Below, one piece after another: positions 53,398 to 62,135 of a DNA stretch of 64,000 nt. The stretch's first letter is position 1; every line of letters begins with the position of its first letter. This DNA is from Ewingella sp. CoE-038-23. Lineage in GTDB: Bacteria; Pseudomonadota; Gammaproteobacteria; Enterobacterales; Enterobacteriaceae. The position numbers and the translations under genes are program-made. Under the pieces are notes generated by a model. It was not told where the DNA came from. It searched no databases and saw only the letters and a program-made list of their open reading frames with translations. The stretch covers positions 434,001 through 498,000 of the forward strand of contig NZ_JAZHOH010000001.1 of assembly GCF_040419245.1 (NCBI RefSeq). Direction: 5' to 3'.

Positions 53398-54590
53398 TGC
53401 TTAATCTCGATACGCTGGGGCTGTCCGCCACCGTGACCGCCTCCGGGATCAGTGCGCCCGATTACCAGACAATCCTCTCGACCATCACCAGTTACTTCCA
53501 ACAGATTTACGGTACTGACGCTTATATCGACCCAGACAGCAAAGACGGCCAGATGATCGCCCTTTACGCCTTGGGAATTCATGACGCCAATAATGCCATG
53601 ATCACCGTATACAACTCGTTTTCCCCGGCAACGGCGCAAAGCGGGGCATTGAGCAGCAACGTTAAAATCAACGGTATCACGCGCCAGGCGGCGACGAAAT
53701 CCACGGCTGATTTAGTCATTACAGGGGAACCAGGCACGCTCATAACGGCCGGTGCTGTACGTGATGCCAATAGCGGCTTATGGGACCTGCCAGTCAACGT
53801 CAATATTGATGTGTCTGGAACAATGACGGTGACGGCAATCAGCCGCCAAAGCGGCAATGTTGCGGCGCTGGCAGGAACTATAAATCAGATAGCGACGCCG
53901 ACGCGCGGGTGGTATACGGCTATTAACCCGTTGGCAGCCACGCCCGGCAGCAACGCTGAAACAGACCTACAGCTGCGGCAACGGCAGGAGAGGAGTACGG
54001 CCCTGCCTTCACAGACAACCCTTGATGGTATCGACGGCGCGTTATTTGAAGTGAATGGCGTAACGCGTGTTCGCATCTACGAGAACGACACTGATGTCAC
54101 TGATGGAAATGGACTCCCGCCCCACTCAATAAGTTGCGTTGTAGGTGGAGGAGATTCAACAGCTATTGCGACCGTGATCGCCAAGAAAAAAGACCAAGGG
54201 ACTTTTACCTTTGGCACCACGGCGATCGGCATTATTGGGAAGTATGGGGAACCAAAAGTAATAAGGTTTGCTCGTCCATCCGACGTTGGCATATTCGTCA
54301 ATATCAGCCTTTCAGTTTATGCCGGTTACACATCATTGGTGGGGGATTCTATTAAGGCCGAAGTCAAAAAATATATCAATTCTCTCCAAATTGGCGATGA
54401 CGTACTGGTAAGTCGCATCTATTCCCCAGCCAACCTCGGAGTGATGTCGGGTGGTGATAGTCGCTATTACGATATCAACTCGCTGACAATCGGCAGGAGC
54501 GCAAGCACAACGGCAGCGTCAAATATCTCCATTGCCTATAACGAGGCGGCGAGCAGTGATATAGCCAATATAAATATCACGGTGGCATGA
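53397..54590 (+). CDS. baseplate J-like protein, Mu gp47-like
   Basis: The 397-residue protein has the baseplate J features: YQTILSTITSYFQQIYGTDA, GALSSNVKINGITRQAATKS, and PGSNAETDLQLRQRQERSTA. It forms the baseplate wedge with the gp46- and gp48-like neighbours. A short region near residues 230-300 has a different base composition but stays in frame. Confidence 0.92.
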   Translation: MLNLDTLGLSATVTASGISAPDYQTILSTITSYFQQIYGTDAYIDPDSKDGQMIALYALGIHDANNAMITVYNSFSPATAQSGALSSNVKINGITRQAATKSTADLVITGEPGTLITAGAVRDANSGLWDLPVNVNIDVSGTMTVTAISRQSGNVAALAGTINQIATPTRGWYTAINPLAATPGSNAETDLQLRQRQERSTALPSQTTLDGIDGALFEVNGVTRVRIYENDTDVTDGNGLPPHSISCVVGGGDSTAIATVIAKKKDQGTFTFGTTAIGIIGKYGEPKVIRFARPSDVGIFVNISLSVYAGYTSLVGDSIKAEVKKYINSLQIGDDVLVSRIYSPANLGVMSGGDSRYYDINSLTIGRSASTTAASNISIAYNEAASSDIANINITVA

Positions 54591-55246
54591 TGAGTAAATA
54601 CACTGACCTGATCACTAATTATCACGCTTTAAAGCCCCTCTATTTTCAGCACATCGATTTAATCACACGGCCATTTACCAACATCTCAAGCGCTGCAAAA
54701 GGCATGCTTGATCAATTTGATTTGGATAAGGCCGCCGGCCAGCAGCTGGATATTCTTGGGATTTGGATAGGACGAAAGAGAACAGTCTCAACACCGATCA
54801 CCAATGTCTATTTTTCGCTAGATACGGAAGGGCTGGGATTTGATCAAGGGAGCTGGCAAGGGCCTTTTGACCCTGATAACGGTTTTACTTCGCTGAGTGA
54901 TGATACCTATCGCTTAGTGCTAAAAGCCCAGATAGCGATCAATCGGTGGGATGGAACTGTGGGGGGGCTTGAGGATTTAATGGAGTCCATCTTCGCGGGA
55001 ACGGGGATCGAAGTGCAGGTGATAGACAATCAGGATATGTCGATAACGATAAACGCCATCGCCATTAATGGATTACAAAACACCTCAGCAGAATTAATAG
55101 AAGTCATTAAATCTGGTGAGTTAACGGTAAAAGCCGCTGGGGTACGCGTTAAGAGTCTGAATATTGTAGACCCGCAACACCCTGTTTTCGGTTTCGATAT
55201 TAACAGCATAGCAACGTCCGGATTTGATGCCGGCTATTGGAGTTAG
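54587..55246 (+). CDS. DUF2612 baseplate protein
   Basis: The 219-residue product includes QQLDILGIWIGRKRTVSTPI and INRWDGTVGGLEDLMESIFA, the DUF2612 signature; it takes the place of Mu gp48/P2 gpI as wedge-to-fibre connector. The start overlaps the J stop by 4 bases. Confidence 0.87.
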   Translation: MMSKYTDLITNYHALKPLYFQHIDLITRPFTNISSAAKGMLDQFDLDKAAGQQLDILGIWIGRKRTVSTPITNVYFSLDTEGLGFDQGSWQGPFDPDNGFTSLSDDTYRLVLKAQIAINRWDGTVGGLEDLMESIFAGTGIEVQVIDNQDMSITINAIAINGLQNTSAELIEVIKSGELTVKAAGVRVKSLNIVDPQHPVFGFDINSIATSGFDAGYWS

Positions 55247-55247
55247 A

Positions 55248-56321
55248 ATGCCAACCAATGATTTTAAACCTTTCGCTACATCCCCAGGCGCGAACGTTCT
55301 TAGCCAAGCTGATTATAACGCGCTGACTGCCGTCTTAACCGGATGGCAGAGCGGCGTTGCTAAGTCTACGGAAGTTAACAAAGCAATGCGGCAGGCCACT
55401 TTTATCGCGTCCGCTATTGCACAGTTTGTGGCTGATTCATCAGGGCGGGACGTTCTTGATGACGGAAGTGTCGCTAATTTCATTACTAAATTGAAGTTAG
55501 CAAATAGTTCTCAATACCTAGGAAATGGAAACAACCTATCAGAGATTGCAGCATCGGGTGGGGCAGCCCAGCTACAGGCGAGGGAAAGCATTGGATTGAC
55601 GGGAATGGGCATTGGAGTCGCCCCCCTGCAGGCACTGCCATCGCTAGATTGGCAGCAGTTCGATTTTGTGGCTGGGGCGAATTACGCCTCGCTCTTTAGC
55701 TCGTGGGTGAACCAACCAGCAGGCGTTACCTACCCTTCAGGAAGCTTTATCTCAATTACGGTGGACTATCTTTTAAATGGTGGTGATTTCGGGGTGACCG
55801 TGCTTCCAAATACATCATCTAATCCCAATTACATGGTTTATAAGATAAGAGGTAGCGGAGGGAAAGGGGCTAGGACTTTTAATGTAAGGCAGGTGTTCAC
55901 ATCAGCAGACACAATCCCACTTTCCAGCGGCGGCCTAGGAGCAACAACTCCAGCAGGGGGAAGGGCGGAATTGGGGCTGGGTACTGCTGCTTTGGCCAAT
56001 GTGGGTAATGGCTCCGGACAACTTCCTGACATGTCATATTTCACCACTGGGGCGGGATGGATAAAATATCCAAATGGGAAAATAATCCAATATGGATATT
56101 TGCAAACTAGCACCTCAAGCTCCGTTGTTGCTAGTTTCCCAATCCCATTCCCATCACAGTGCTACGGAATTACAAGCTCAGGCACGGATGCAAGTGCAGC
56201 AAATATCAGTGGGTGCCAAATTATAGACCGAACCAGTTTTTTTGCATCAGCATGGCTTGCAACTGCGGGTAGCGTGAACCGCACGGCGACAAACATTTCA
56301 TGGATAGCGGTGGGAATTTAA
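55248..56321 (+). CDS. tail fibre protein
   Basis: The ATG at 55248 follows the stop of the previous gene by 1 base. The 357-residue product has an N-terminal attachment part (FATSPGANVLSQADYNALTA), a shaft with PLSSGGLGATTPAGGRAELG, and a gp53-like C-terminal tip (GWIKYPNGKIIQYGYLQTST). It is the receptor-binding protein. It is short, and no second fibre or invertase is present. Confidence 0.9.
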   Translation: MPTNDFKPFATSPGANVLSQADYNALTAVLTGWQSGVAKSTEVNKAMRQATFIASAIAQFVADSSGRDVLDDGSVANFITKLKLANSSQYLGNGNNLSEIAASGGAAQLQARESIGLTGMGIGVAPLQALPSLDWQQFDFVAGANYASLFSSWVNQPAGVTYPSGSFISITVDYLLNGGDFGVTVLPNTSSNPNYMVYKIRGSGGKGARTFNVRQVFTSADTIPLSSGGLGATTPAGGRAELGLGTAALANVGNGSGQLPDMSYFTTGAGWIKYPNGKIIQYGYLQTSTSSSVVASFPIPFPSQCYGITSSGTDASAANISGCQIIDRTSFFASAWLATAGSVNRTATNISWIAVGI

Positions 56322-56322
56322 A

Positions 56323-56742
56323 ATGACATATTTATTTAATGCAGCACAAAAGGCCTTTTATCCGACATCCCTCAAGGATGCTTATGAGGCGGCAGGGACG
56401 TGGCCAGACGAAGGGGCCGAGGTCGATGAGAGTGTATTCGATGAATTTACCGCTCAGCCTCCAAAGGGAAAGGTTCTTTCCTCAACAGAGCAAGGACTTC
56501 CATGCTGGGATGATGCGCCAAAGCCCACGCCAGAGCAACTAGCTCAGCAAGCGGAGAGTGTTCGCCAACAGTTAATATCGAACGCGAACCAAGTTACTTC
56601 CGATTGGAGAACTGAACTATCACTGGGAATTATCAGCGATGATGACAAGGCATCTTTAACAGCATGGATGCAATACATTAAGGCTGTAAGGGCTGTTGAT
56701 GTGACCCAGTTGCCGGTGACTTTCCCTGCTCAGCCTAAATAA
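56323..56742 (+). CDS. tail fibre assembly chaperone (Tfa family)
   Basis: The 139-residue product of the Caudo_TAP family contains KGKVLSSTEQGLPCWDDAPK and the C-terminal LTAWMQYIKAVRAVDVTQLP. It follows the fibre by 1 base and assists its folding or trimerisation. Confidence 0.92.
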   Translation: MTYLFNAAQKAFYPTSLKDAYEAAGTWPDEGAEVDESVFDEFTAQPPKGKVLSSTEQGLPCWDDAPKPTPEQLAQQAESVRQQLISNANQVTSDWRTELSLGIISDDDKASLTAWMQYIKAVRAVDVTQLPVTFPAQPK

Positions 56743-56793
56743 TTTTCTTTCCTTCCCGATCAGCAGCATACCAGTCGTAAACAAAATCGAGCT

Positions 56794-56838
56794 TTTCAAC
56801 CCAAAAAACTCATGATTATACTGTATGCATAAACAGTA
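56794..56838 (+). promoter_or_regulatory. SOS promoter with LexA box
   Basis: The LexA box at 56819-56838 is TACTGTATGCATAAACAGTA, a full CTGT-N8-ACAG dyad. It overlaps a promoter TTTCAA (56794-56799), 17 bases, TATACT (56817-56822). It is 17 bases before the first gene, so the two-gene operon is predicted to be DNA-damage inducible. Confidence 0.9.
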
Positions 56839-56855
56839 TTTTGTGGGAGTGGATT

Positions 56856-57095
56856 ATGGGTAGACGATACGAAATTGACGCAGCATTCAAAGCTGCAATC
56901 AAGATCAGTGAGAAGGAGCGGCGCACGGTCGCTACTGAGGATTTCTGTGCCGAATTGGAGAAAGTGAATTGTCGCTGGGAATTGAAGGAGGCGAACCAGT
57001 GGATTGAAATATATGTCAGCGCATTCCGTGATGTATGGGAAAGAGACGGAGAGCACCGCATTTTCATGCTTTATAATCCAAACGGAGGTCTTTGA
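56856..57095 (+). CDS. 79-residue SOS-controlled protein of unknown function
   Basis: The ATG at 56856 is preceded by a GGGAGTGG site. The product MGRRYEIDAAFKAAIKISEK... is helical with a tryptophan-rich centre (NCRWELKEANQWIEIYVSAF) and ends YNPNGGL. It takes the position of impC/DinI-like genes before UmuD homologues, but I see no clear DinI similarity. Co-transcribed with the HumD-like gene, 1 base apart. Confidence 0.75.
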   Translation: MGRRYEIDAAFKAAIKISEKERRTVATEDFCAELEKVNCRWELKEANQWIEIYVSAFRDVWERDGEHRIFMLYNPNGGL

Positions 57096-57096
57096 C

Positions 57097-57489
57097 ATGG
57101 GCTTCCCATCTCCAGCAGCAGACTATGCAACCAAGCGATTAACACCGAACGATGCCTGTCACTGGTCCGACAGTCCGGGCCAATATCTCATGCGCGCTGC
57201 TGTTTCCAGTTGGCGCGCAGGAATTAAAAAGGACGCATTGTTGATAATCGACTCAGCCCGCAAGCCTTGTGACGGTAGCATTGTCGTCGCTGAGGTTTGC
57301 GGGGAGTTCTTGCTGAAGCGTATGCGCTTTCATCCGACGCTGTGCCTTGCTGATCTGGACCAGCCAGAAGATGTGACGCTGATCGATGGCGGAGATTGGG
57401 AAGGCGAGGAGACGATTATTTTCGGAGTGGTGACGCATGTGATCAACGACGCGACGACGGAAGAGTTCGATGACAGCCCACTGATGTGA
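57097..57489 (+). CDS. UmuD'-like protein (HumD type)
   Basis: The ATG at 57097 follows GGAGGT. The 130-residue product begins M-GFPSPAADYATKR; E. coli UmuD is cut between C24 and G25 just before GFPSPAADY, so this gene encodes the already processed form, like phage P1 HumD. The catalytic pair is kept as S38 (in AAVSSW) and K74 (EFLLKRM). P1 HumD is known to replace UmuD' in pol V mutagenesis. Controlled by the LexA box upstream. Confidence 0.9.
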   Translation: MGFPSPAADYATKRLTPNDACHWSDSPGQYLMRAAVSSWRAGIKKDALLIIDSARKPCDGSIVVAEVCGEFLLKRMRFHPTLCLADLDQPEDVTLIDGGDWEGEETIIFGVVTHVINDATTEEFDDSPLM

Positions 57490-57492
57490 AAG

Positions 57493-57514
57493 CGGTGAGG
57501 GATTAGCCTCACCG
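57493..57514. other. hairpin after the HumD-like gene
   Basis: An eight-base stem (57493-57500 with 57507-57514) lies 4 bases after the stop. No T-run follows, so termination is uncertain and readthrough from the SOS operon into prfC is possible. Confidence 0.5.
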
Positions 57515-57569
57515 ATAGCACCTCACCGCATTGCAATGTAGAATCCCCGCCTAAGAGAAAAATTTAATT

Positions 57570-57587
57570 TGTACATAGCGTTGTACA
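57570..57587. repeat. TGTACA pair near the right end, candidate arm sites
   Basis: TTGTACATAG occurs at 57569-57578 and 57581-57590, giving TGTACA 12 bases apart as at the left end but inverted. It lies 15 bases before the prfC ATG, within what must also be the new prfC promoter or leader. Confidence 0.5.
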
Positions 57588-57604
57588 TAGTTGAGATAAA
57601 AACA

Positions 57605-59194
57605 ATGAGTAACCTGAGTTTAGCCGCAGAAATAGCGTCTCGACGCACTTTTGCAATCATCTCTCACCCCGATGCGGGTAAAACGACCATCACTGAAAAG
57701 GTGTTGTTATTCGGACACGCGATTCAGACCGCCGGTACGGTAAAAGGCCGTGGCTCCAATAACCACGCGAAATCCGACTGGATGGAAATGGAAAAGCAGC
57801 GTGGTATCTCCATCACTACCTCCGTGATGCAGTTCCCGTACCGCCACTGTCTGGTTAACCTGCTCGACACCCCGGGGCACGAAGACTTCTCTGAAGATAC
57901 TTACCGTACCCTGACGGCGGTGGACTGCTGTCTGATGGTGATCGACGCCGCGAAAGGTGTAGAAGACCGTACCCGCAAGCTGATGGAAGTTACCCGTCTG
58001 CGCGATACGCCAATTCTTACCTTTATGAACAAACTCGACCGTGACATCCGCGACCCAATGGAAGTGATGGACGAAGTTGAGCGCGAGCTGAAAATTGCCT
58101 GCTCGCCAATTACCTGGCCTATCGGCTGCGGTAAGCTGTTCAAAGGGGTTTACCACCTCTATAAAGACGAAACTTACCTGTATCAGACCGGTAAAGGTCA
58201 CACCATTCAGGAAGTGCGCATTGTTAAAGGGTTGAACAACCCTGACCTCGACGCCGCCGTGGGCGAAGATCTGGCGAAACAGCTGCGCGAAGAGCTGGAG
58301 CTGGTGCAGGGCGCGTCCCACGAGTTCGAGCAAGAAGCATTCCTCAGTGGCGAACTGACGCCAGTGTTCTTCGGGACTGCATTGGGTAACTTCGGCGTTG
58401 ACCACATGTTGGACGGACTGGTTGAGTGGGCACCTGCCCCAATGCCACGCAAAACCGACCTGCGCGAAGTGAAAGCCAGCGACGAGAAGTTCACTGGATT
58501 CGTGTTTAAGATCCAGGCCAACATGGACCCGAAACACCGTGACCGCGTGGCTTTCATGCGCGTGGTGTCCGGCAAATATGAAAAAGGCATGAAACTGCGT
58601 CAGGTGCGTACCGGCAAGGACGTGGTGATTTCCGACGCGCTGACCTTTATGGCGGGAGACCGTTCGCACGTGGAAGAGGCTTATCCGGGCGATATTATCG
58701 GCCTGCATAACCACGGCACCATTCAGATTGGTGACACCTTCACTCAGGGCGAGAACATGAAGTTCACCGGCATTCCGAACTTCGCCCCAGAAATGTTCCG
58801 TCGCATCCGTCTGCGCGACCCACTGAAGCAGAAACAGCTGCTGAAAGGGCTGGTTCAGCTGTCGGAAGAGGGCGCAGTGCAGGTATTCCGCCCAATCGCC
58901 AACAACGATTTGATTGTTGGCGCAGTCGGCGTACTGCAGTTTGAAGTGGTGGTCGCGCGTCTGAAGAGCGAGTACAACGTTGAAGCGATTTACGAATCCG
59001 TCAACGTCAGCACCGCCCGATGGGTTGAATGCAGCGACGTGAAGAAGTTCGAAGAGTTTAAGCGTAAGAACGAAGTTAACCTGGCGCTGGACGGCGGCGA
59101 TAACCTGACTTACATCGCGCCAACCATGGTGAACCTGAACCTGGCGTCAGAGCGTTACCCGGAAGTGACGTTCCGCAAAACCCGCGAGCATTAA
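57605..59194 (+). CDS. prfC: peptide chain release factor 3 with phage-supplied N-terminus
   Basis: The 529-residue GTPase RF3 recycles RF1/RF2. The G1 motif HPDAGKTT, G3 DTPGHEDF and G4 NKLDRD are intact. The first 22 codons ([20 protein letters not shown]...) differ in DNA from the displaced native stub at 14745, although the protein is similar. So the phage restores a functional gene on integration, with new upstream sequence. The longer frame to 57569 would run through the TGTACA repeats, so I use 57605. Confidence 0.97.
   Translation: MSNLSLAAEIASRRTFAIISHPDAGKTTITEKVLLFGHAIQTAGTVKGRGSNNHAKSDWMEMEKQRGISITTSVMQFPYRHCLVNLLDTPGHEDFSEDTYRTLTAVDCCLMVIDAAKGVEDRTRKLMEVTRLRDTPILTFMNKLDRDIRDPMEVMDEVERELKIACSPITWPIGCGKLFKGVYHLYKDETYLYQTGKGHTIQEVRIVKGLNNPDLDAAVGEDLAKQLREELELVQGASHEFEQEAFLSGELTPVFFGTALGNFGVDHMLDGLVEWAPAPMPRKTDLREVKASDEKFTGFVFKIQANMDPKHRDRVAFMRVVSGKYEKGMKLRQVRTGKDVVISDALTFMAGDRSHVEEAYPGDIIGLHNHGTIQIGDTFTQGENMKFTGIPNFAPEMFRRIRLRDPLKQKQLLKGLVQLSEEGAVQVFRPIANNDLIVGAVGVLQFEVVVARLKSEYNVEAIYESVNVSTARWVECSDVKKFEEFKRKNEVNLALDGGDNLTYIAPTMVNLNLASERYPEVTFRKTREH
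57662..57669 (+). repeat. right attachment core (attR)
   Basis: TCTCACCC matches 14802-14809. To the right the chromosomal prfC coding sequence continues; to the left is the phage-supplied start. Confidence 0.8.
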
Positions 59195-59242
59195 TTTTCA
59201 CTGCTCGGTTAACCTATTTCATTGGTTAACTCAGCCCCCCTC

Positions 59243-59268
59243 AAAAGGCGACGATCCGGTCGCCTTTT
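59243..59268. terminator. prfC terminator
   Basis: A ten-base perfect stem AAAAGGCGAC/GTCGCCTTTT (59243-59252, 59259-59268) has T-rich ends in both directions and lies 49 bases after prfC. Confidence 0.88.
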
Positions 59269-59427
59269 CTCTTCCCGCTTGCACAATTCTGCTGTTTTAA
59301 TCTTTCCGCTGCGAAACTACTTTTGCGGTTTTCGTTGATTTATTGGGCAATATTGTGGTGTTTTGATCGGACTTGTCTGCATTTGGCGCCGATTTGGCAT
59401 TCTTTCTCCCCATCTTCGATTTCTCAG

Positions 59428-59441
59428 CTATATTAAATCTG
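59428..59441 (+). promoter_or_regulatory. candidate sigma-S promoter of osmY
   Basis: CTATATTAA at 59428-59436 resembles the extended -10 of stationary-phase promoters. A start near 59441 gives a leader of about 234 bases; from memory E. coli osmY has a leader of similar length. The 59195-59674 gap otherwise contains only the prfC terminator. Confidence 0.6.
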
Positions 59442-59674
59442 TGTGTAGCGAACGGTGGGTTAAACCACTGCTTCCGATTAATAAAGCAGAGTGTTATAGG
59501 GTAAAGGTGACAAATCTCACCCTTTAACAAATGACTCTACTGCACATGCAATAAGAGAAAGGTTTTTAACTAAGTTACAGACCTTGAGTCTGGTTCGATA
59601 TTGCACAAAACCGTCACGACCATGTGACGTAAAGAGTCCGCCATTTAGGACTTATAAACTAAAGGAAGAAATCG

Positions 59675-60265
59675 ATGAAAAAGTCTAACTTTGCCTATTC
59701 CATGCTGGCCGTTGTTTTGAGCACCGCTGTAATGAGCGGGAGCGCATTGGCTGCAACCACCACTGATAGCGCGGGTGCAAAAATCGATAGCTCCATGAAG
59801 AAAGTTGATAGCTACATGGGCGACAGCGCCGTTACAGCAAAAGTTAAAAGCGCACTGATCGATGACAAAGCGATCAAGAGCAATGATATCTCCGTTAAAA
59901 CCGACAACGGCGTCGTCACGCTGAGTGGTTTTGTCGGTTCACAGGCTGAAGGCGAGCAAGCCGTGGCCGTTGCAACTAAAGTTGAAGGCGTAAAATCCGT
60001 CAGCGATAAACTGCACACTAAAGACAGCAAAGAGCAGTCCGCAAAAGGCTATGCTGGCGACACCGCCACCACCACGTCGGTGAAAGCTAAGCTGCTGGCT
60101 GATGACATCGTTCCATCACGCATGGTCAAAGTTGAAACCACCGACGGTGTTGTTCAACTTTCCGGTTCAGTGAAAGATCAGGCGCAGGCCGATCGTGCTG
60201 AAAGCGTGGCTAAAACCGTTGACGGTGTAAAAAGCGTCAAAAATGATTTGAAAATCGCACCATAA
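59675..60265 (+). CDS. osmY: periplasmic BON-domain protein OsmY
   Basis: The 196-residue product has a signal peptide with cleavage expected after SGSALA, then two BON domains (about 50-115 and 130-195) with the repeated phrases [11 protein letters not shown] and [11 protein letters not shown]. OsmY is an osmotic- and stationary-phase-induced periplasmic chaperone-like protein. GGAAG precedes the ATG. Confidence 0.96.
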   Translation: MKKSNFAYSMLAVVLSTAVMSGSALAATTTDSAGAKIDSSMKKVDSYMGDSAVTAKVKSALIDDKAIKSNDISVKTDNGVVTLSGFVGSQAEGEQAVAVATKVEGVKSVSDKLHTKDSKEQSAKGYAGDTATTTSVKAKLLADDIVPSRMVKVETTDGVVQLSGSVKDQAQADRAESVAKTVDGVKSVKNDLKIAP

Positions 60266-60278
60266 GATTTTCGATCAA

Positions 60279-60304
60279 AGATTGCCTGTTTAGGCAGGCA
60301 ATCT
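60279..60304 (+). terminator. osmY terminator
   Basis: A ten-base stem AGATTGCCTG/CAGGCAATCT (60279-60288, 60295-60304) lies 13 bases after the stop, followed by GCTCTTC. The remaining bases to 60548 hold the ytjA leader and no gene. Confidence 0.7.
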
Positions 60305-60548
60305 GCTCTTCAGCAGTAAGCGTTAACACCATAAAACAGAACTCATGGGACCTTTCGCGCCATAAAACAGTCAGTTTTCCTAACAGTTTCATTTTTACGA
60401 CTATCTTTAAAAGGTAAGCATTTTTCTTTCAACACGTAAAAAGCACTTTTGAAGCAGCCGAAAAGAAATGTTTAAAGCTGAACTGAGGCCCGGAATATTG
60501 GGTACCACATTGATTTGGGTAAAAGTTAAATAGGGTAAGGAGAAGCTT

Positions 60549-60710
60549 ATGTTTCGTTGGGGCATTATATTTTTAATCATCGCGCTTATCGCGGCGGCAC
60601 TTGGTTTCGGTGGTCTGGCTGGTACAGCTGCTTGGGCTGCAAAAATCGTCTTCGTCGTCGGTATCATTCTGTTCTTGGTGAGCTTGTTTACCGGACGTAA
60701 ACGACTCTGA
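60549..60710 (+). CDS. ytjA: YtjA, DUF1328 small membrane protein
   Basis: The 53-residue product [20 protein letters not shown]... has two hydrophobic helices and ends TGRKRL, the DUF1328 pattern. AAGGAG precedes the ATG. Its place after osmY is as in E. coli. Function is unknown. Confidence 0.93.
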   Translation: MFRWGIIFLIIALIAAALGFGGLAGTAAWAAKIVFVVGIILFLVSLFTGRKRL

Positions 60711-60923
60711 CACCAGGTCGGAAAGATTAAGTAGCACTTAGAATCCTGCCGGGGATTAAATCTTACGCTGAGTACCAACTTCTAGAGATTAGATAGCTTG
60801 GTTAACAGAAAGTAACGATTTAATCCCCGGTATTTTGTCTGTTGATTACCCATATTAGAAAGACAATGTATGCTCTTAGTTGAGGCCCGCCATCTGTGAG
60901 GCTGAAATACTGAGGGAAAGGCG

Positions 60924-62135
60924 TTGGGATACAGAATACCTGTCACGCTCGGCAACATTGAACCACTGGCTTACAAACCCTACAAACCAGGCAAGATAGC
61001 GCTGGTGTGCGAAGGCGGCGGACAACGCGGAATTTTCACCGCTGGCGTGCTGGATGAGTTCCAGCGTGCGGGGTTTAATCCGTTCGACCTGTATATCGGC
61101 ACCTCTGCCGGGGCACAAAATCTCTCCGCTTTCGTCTGCGGCCAGCCGGGTTATGCCCGACGCGTCATCACTCGCTACACAACCAGCCCACACTTCTTCA
61201 ATCCACTGCGCTTTGTGCGTGGCGGCCACCTGATCGATCTCGACTGGCTGGTGGAAGAAACCTCAAAAAATATGCCGCTGGCGATGGATACCGCCGAAAA
61301 GCTGCTGATCGACGGCCGCGAGTTCCTGATGTGCGCCTGCCGCAGCGATGACTACTCCGCCAACTACTTTGCGCCGACGCGCGAGAACTGGCTGCCGGTG
61401 ATCAAAGCCTCCAGCGCCATTCCGGGCTTTTATCGCATGGGCGTGGAGCTGGACGGCGTGAGCTACCAGGACGGCGGCATCAGTGACGCCATCCCGGTGG
61501 AAGAAGCCTATCGCCGTGGCGCGGACACGATCGTGGTGATCCGCACCGTGCCGTCCGCCATGTTCTACACCCCGCAGTGGATGAAGCGGATGGAGCAGTG
61601 GCTGAGCGAAAGCAGCCTGCAACAGCTGGTGCGCATGATGCAACACCATGAAAGCAGTTATCACCGTATTCAGCAATTCATCGAAAACCCACCGGGCGAT
61701 CTGCGCATCTTTGAGATTTTCCCGCCAAAACCCCTGGCCAGCCACGCGCTGGGCAGCCGTTTCCCGGCGCTGAATCAGGATTACCATCTCGGACGCCGCT
61801 GTGCGCGCTACTTCCTGTCTGCTGCGTCACACTGGCTTATCCCGCGCGAAAAAGATAAACCCTTGCCCTACATTTTGCCGCGCAAAACCCGGCCAAAACG
61901 CGTGGTGGTGCCGGAAGATAATCCAGAAAACGTGGTGCCGATCGCCGCGCAGGCCGGTCCGGTGGAGCAGATCATACTCGATCCCGCCGTGCTCACTGAC
62001 ATCGTGGCAGATGGCGGCATGGTACGCCCGGCCGCATTCCACGATGAAAGCCAATACGCCGCCAAAAGCAGCGCGCCTAAGCCCGACGCCTCGCCAAAAG
62101 CCGAGGACAAACGCAGCGATGGTGAGAATCTGTAA
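60924..62135 (+). CDS. yjjU: YjjU, patatin-like phospholipase
   Basis: A TTG start with AGGGAAAGG upstream gives 403 residues. Oxyanion motif EGGGQRGI (30-37), nucleophile elbow GTSAG with S61, and DGG at 183-185 give the Ser-Asp dyad of patatins. The C-terminal 80 residues are longer and less conserved than in E. coli YjjU (357 residues), rich in Lys, Pro and Ala. It is coupled to yjjV by TAATG. Confidence 0.94.
   Translation: MGYRIPVTLGNIEPLAYKPYKPGKIALVCEGGGQRGIFTAGVLDEFQRAGFNPFDLYIGTSAGAQNLSAFVCGQPGYARRVITRYTTSPHFFNPLRFVRGGHLIDLDWLVEETSKNMPLAMDTAEKLLIDGREFLMCACRSDDYSANYFAPTRENWLPVIKASSAIPGFYRMGVELDGVSYQDGGISDAIPVEEAYRRGADTIVVIRTVPSAMFYTPQWMKRMEQWLSESSLQQLVRMMQHHESSYHRIQQFIENPPGDLRIFEIFPPKPLASHALGSRFPALNQDYHLGRRCARYFLSAASHWLIPREKDKPLPYILPRKTRPKRVVVPEDNPENVVPIAAQAGPVEQIILDPAVLTDIVADGGMVRPAAFHDESQYAAKSSAPKPDASPKAEDKRSDGENL

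Larger units (their letters stand above)
14802..57669. mobile_element. integrated temperate phage of about 42.9 kb (lambdoid early genes, contractile-tail virion genes)
   Basis: The element is bounded by the 8-base core TCTCACCC inside the two copies of the prfC 5' end. It has a complete lysogeny, replication, lysis, packaging, head, tail and baseplate set with no visible frameshift in essential genes, so it may be inducible. A tyrosine integrase lies at the left end reading inward. The LexA-controlled operon and an S24-like CI repressor suggest SOS induction. Confidence 0.95.

Noticed and set aside
55248..56742. Fibre phase-variation cassette
   Set aside because: There is only one fibre gene and one Tfa gene, with no inverted crossover sites or invertase nearby.
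57707..58714. 335-codon frame on the minus strand inside prfC
   Set aside because: It is the antisense shadow of a highly conserved gene with strong codon bias; it has no ribosome site and no recognisable domain.
59297..59530. Minus strand 77-codon frame between prfC and osmY
   Set aside because: Composition is low complexity (Lys, Asn, Ser), there is no ribosome site, and it covers the osmY promoter region.
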